A program made the translations under genes and the position numbers. Shown here in pieces: positions 62,042 to 64,000 of a DNA stretch of 64,000 nucleotides. A model generated the notes under the pieces. That model saw nothing but the letters and a program-made list of their open reading frames with translations, was not told the origin of the DNA and searched no databases. Source of the DNA: an uncultured Microscilla sp. (lineage in GTDB: Bacteria; Bacteroidota; Bacteroidia; Cytophagales; Microscillaceae); assembly GCF_947493425.1 (NCBI RefSeq), contig NZ_CANLRP010000019.1, positions 1 through 64,000 on the forward strand. The letters are read 5' to 3'. Position 1 is the first letter of the stretch; every line of letters starts with the position of its first letter.

Positions 62042-64000
62042 TTTTTACTTACCAATTGATCTATCACTTCTTGATTTACCTGTACTGGGTATTCTTTCTT
62101 GAGACTCTCCAGCCATTCTTTTTCAAGGTAAGTTTGATAATTAGCAATAACCTTTCCGCGAGTTTCTTTATAAGTTTTCAAGCGAGGTTGTAACACATCC
62201 TCAATAACTACCAATACCAAGCGATCTTTATCTTGTAGCTCTGTTTTCCCTTTCTCCCAGACAACTTTATCTACAAAATCGTTGTCGCCTTTTTCGTATA
62301 CCCCTTGGCTAACTTTTACATTTAACGGGTTGGTAAGATTCAATTCATTGACTAGATCTTTCTTTTGAGATGAATAAAAAGCGAATTCAATTCTTCGGTT
62401 TCGTCGTCGGTCTTTGATAGACACCGGCTTCGAGTTTTTATAATCCTTGGTAGTAATACGGTCAACACCGATTCGCTGTCTCAGTAAAAAGTCCAAAGTA
62501 TTTTGCAAACGTTGAGATGATAAACCAACAGGTTCCGCAGGGTCAATATGCCCCGAAAGTTCCAGCTTATAATGACGGTTTTTCTTCATGAGATTTGCCA
62601 CTGACAACAAAGTACGCTGAGCATTTTGATCTAATACTTTTTGCTCTTTGTCAAAATATACATTATTTACTTTCACTTTACTCACAAGGTAACTGGGTTG
62701 AGCCAAACGCGTTTTTAATTGAGCCATTACCTGAGCATTGGCTACGCTGTATATAGTAGCTTTAGCTCGTTTACCCCAACGATATTTTTCACGATTTGCT
62801 TCAAAGAACTTTCTTGCCCCGGCAGTATCCATAATAGCCTTGTTCCACACTTTATCATTCATCATCTGAAACAACATCATTCCCTCTTTATACTCTTTTA
62901 CTAACATTCGGTAATCCTTGTATTTTGCATCCAGGTTATTACGCTCAAAATCCAATGCACTATAATCTATATAATTGTCCAGTAACAAACGCATATAATG
63001 TGTAGGGGTAGCAATATTACTTTTAGGAACCTGCTTTAACACTACATAGTCAAAAAAATCTTTGACAGTATAGGTTTTCTTCATTTTCAATACTTTGTCT
63101 TCAAACGATATAAGTCCTTCTTTCAAACCACTTTGGGTAGGGCTGTACTTCCAAACACCCTTGAGTAATGTAGCATCAGCCTTGGCTATAGCCTTATTAG
63201 CTACTTTAGAGTTCAACTTAAAGTTGTTGATTTTTTTTAGTTTGGCGATAAATGACTGATGAGTTACCTTAAGACGAGAGTCTTTGGCAACTTTTTGCCT
63301 GATAAATGGCTCCACTTCGGTAAATGAATCCAAGGTTCGCTTTTTCATCAATTTGATGATATGCCAACCACTATATGGAGTATACACAGGCTTTGAAAAA
63401 TCGCCTACTTCCTTTAATTGAAAAGAAGCTTGCTCAAACTCAGGAATTGCCTCACCCACCCCAAACTCTGGCAGTACACCTCCTTTGTTCTTAGAAGGTT
63501 GATCTTCAGAAAACTGACGGCATAATTTGTCCCAATCTTCTCCAGCTTTGAGTCTTTCATAAATTTTATCAATTTTACGTTTGGCCTCAAGCGAGTCTTT
63601 AGCATTGGCTTTGGCAGGTTGCATAATCATAATATGGGCAGTTTGGATCTTGCCGCTGGCTTTGCGCCTGTCAGTTACTTTTAGAAAGTGGTAACCAAAT
63701 TTGGTACGTAACAAATCTGAAATAGACCCCACCTGTGTTTGATAAGAAGCATTCTCAAAGGGGTATACCATCTGTAAGGCGGTAAAGTAACCTATATTAC
63801 CACCTTGTTTGGCAGAAGGGCTCTGTGAGTGGGTACTTGCTACTTGTTCAAAGCTTTTGCCATTGAGCACGCTTTTACGCAACTCCAAAATTTTGTTGTA
63901 AGCAACGACAGTATCTTGTGGCTCAGCTTCTTTATCTACTTTTACCAAAATATGAGACACTCTTACCTCTTCTTTCAAACGATCGTAGGCTTCTCTTACC
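62038..64000 (-). CDS. Parvulin-type peptidyl-prolyl isomerase with OmpA-like domain (partial, cut by window edge)
   Basis: The gene runs off the right edge. Codons stay open to 64000 (reading VREAYDRLKEEVRVSHILV), so a TTG at 63978 is not a true start. At least 654 residues are present. Counting from that TTG, PPIase domain 1 is at about 5-105 (VSHILVKVD...QGGNIGYF) and PPIase domain 2 at about 111-214 (HIMIMQP...GGVLPEFG). An OmpA-like peptidoglycan-binding-type domain lies at about 437-535 (VYFDKEQKVLD, LELSGHIDP, LSSQRLQNTL, RRRNRRIEFAF). A chaperone-like C-terminus follows. It probably works in the periplasm with SurA. Confidence 0.85.
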   Translation of the reverse strand, partial: VREAYDRLKEEVRVSHILVKVDKEAEPQDTVVAYNKILELRKSVLNGKSFEQVASTHSQSPSAKQGGNIGYFTALQMVYPFENASYQTQVGSISDLLRTKFGYHFLKVTDRRKASGKIQTAHIMIMQPAKANAKDSLEAKRKIDKIYERLKAGEDWDKLCRQFSEDQPSKNKGGVLPEFGVGEAIPEFEQASFQLKEVGDFSKPVYTPYSGWHIIKLMKKRTLDSFTEVEPFIRQKVAKDSRLKVTHQSFIAKLKKINNFKLNSKVANKAIAKADATLLKGVWKYSPTQSGLKEGLISFEDKVLKMKKTYTVKDFFDYVVLKQVPKSNIATPTHYMRLLLDNYIDYSALDFERNNLDAKYKDYRMLVKEYKEGMMLFQMMNDKVWNKAIMDTAGARKFFEANREKYRWGKRAKATIYSVANAQVMAQLKTRLAQPSYLVSKVKVNNVYFDKEQKVLDQNAQRTLLSVANLMKKNRHYKLELSGHIDPAEPVGLSSQRLQNTLDFLLRQRIGVDRITTKDYKNSKPVSIKDRRRNRRIEFAFYSSQKKDLVNELNLTNPLNVKVSQGVYEKGDNDFVDKVVWEKGKTELQDKDRLVLVVIEDVLQPRLKTYKETRGKVIANYQTYLEKEWLESLKKEYPVQVNQEVIDQLVSKK

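Noticed and set aside
63976-63978. TTG as start codon of the right-most PPIase gene
   Set aside because: The reading frame continues open to the window edge with plausible family sequence, so the gene is truncated by the window.

Overview
The window looks like chromosomal DNA of a gliding or marine-type Bacteroidota, probably Cytophagales (Microscilla-like). This rests on AT-rich sequence, Bacteroidota-type promoters (TTG, 18-19 bp, TAnnTTTG), secreted proteins ending in a type IX secretion (T9SS) sorting domain, and a SurA/PpiC chaperone operon next to moxR. The species cannot be fixed from sequence alone. No rRNA, tRNA, CRISPR array or intact insertion sequence was seen.

Layout. (1) 0.25-1.6 kb: two plus-strand genes sharing a helical module. 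(2) 1.55-8.4 kb: minus-strand genes for a small outer-membrane-like protein, a class IV aminotransferase, a lipoprotein, a membrane protein, an M28 peptidase, a PspA-YbjN-GIDE envelope-stress-like operon, and a protein consisting only of sigma region 2. (3) 8.7-14.8 kb: three tandem paralogous secreted alpha/beta hydrolases with T9SS tails, then a small lipoprotein. (4) 15.4-57.2 kb: a 42-kb, all-plus-strand surface polysaccharide locus. (5) 57.4-58.5 kb: a WecA-type sugar-1-phosphate transferase behind a strong terminator. (6) 58.5-64 kb: minus-strand moxR and a three-gene peptidyl-prolyl isomerase operon cut by the right edge.

How the polysaccharide locus works together. It starts with nucleotide-sugar genes: gmd and fcl (GDP-fucose); rfbB, rfbA and rfbC (dTDP-4-keto-6-deoxy-L-mannose, with no rfbD visible); tviC and tviB (UDP-HexNAc uronic acid); and wbpE, wbpD and wbpB (UDP-2,3-diacetamido-uronic acid). 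A tailoring block follows: two formyltransferase-fold proteins, two AsnB-type amidotransferases, methyltransferases, a FemAB-like acyltransferase, two deacetylase-fold proteins, an FAD oxidoreductase and a NodU-type carbamoyltransferase. Assembly functions are a Wzx flippase, about four glycosyltransferases, three Wzy/WaaL-type membrane proteins and a WcaJ-type initiating transferase. The simplest reading is a Wzx/Wzy O-antigen or capsule containing amidated diacetamido-uronic acids and N-formyl, O-carbamoyl and methyl groups. That structure is inferred from gene content.

Non-coding signals of interest: a pair of 160-161 bp palindromic elements (4329-4489 and 12467-12627) with the same internal register; a 21-bp palindrome exactly 55 bp upstream of two of the three hydrolase genes; two tandem palindromes 21 bp apart upstream of the polysaccharide promoter; a decayed ISAs1-type transposase tail near 31.7-31.95 kb; and an inverted-repeat-rich gene-free patch near 51.2 kb.
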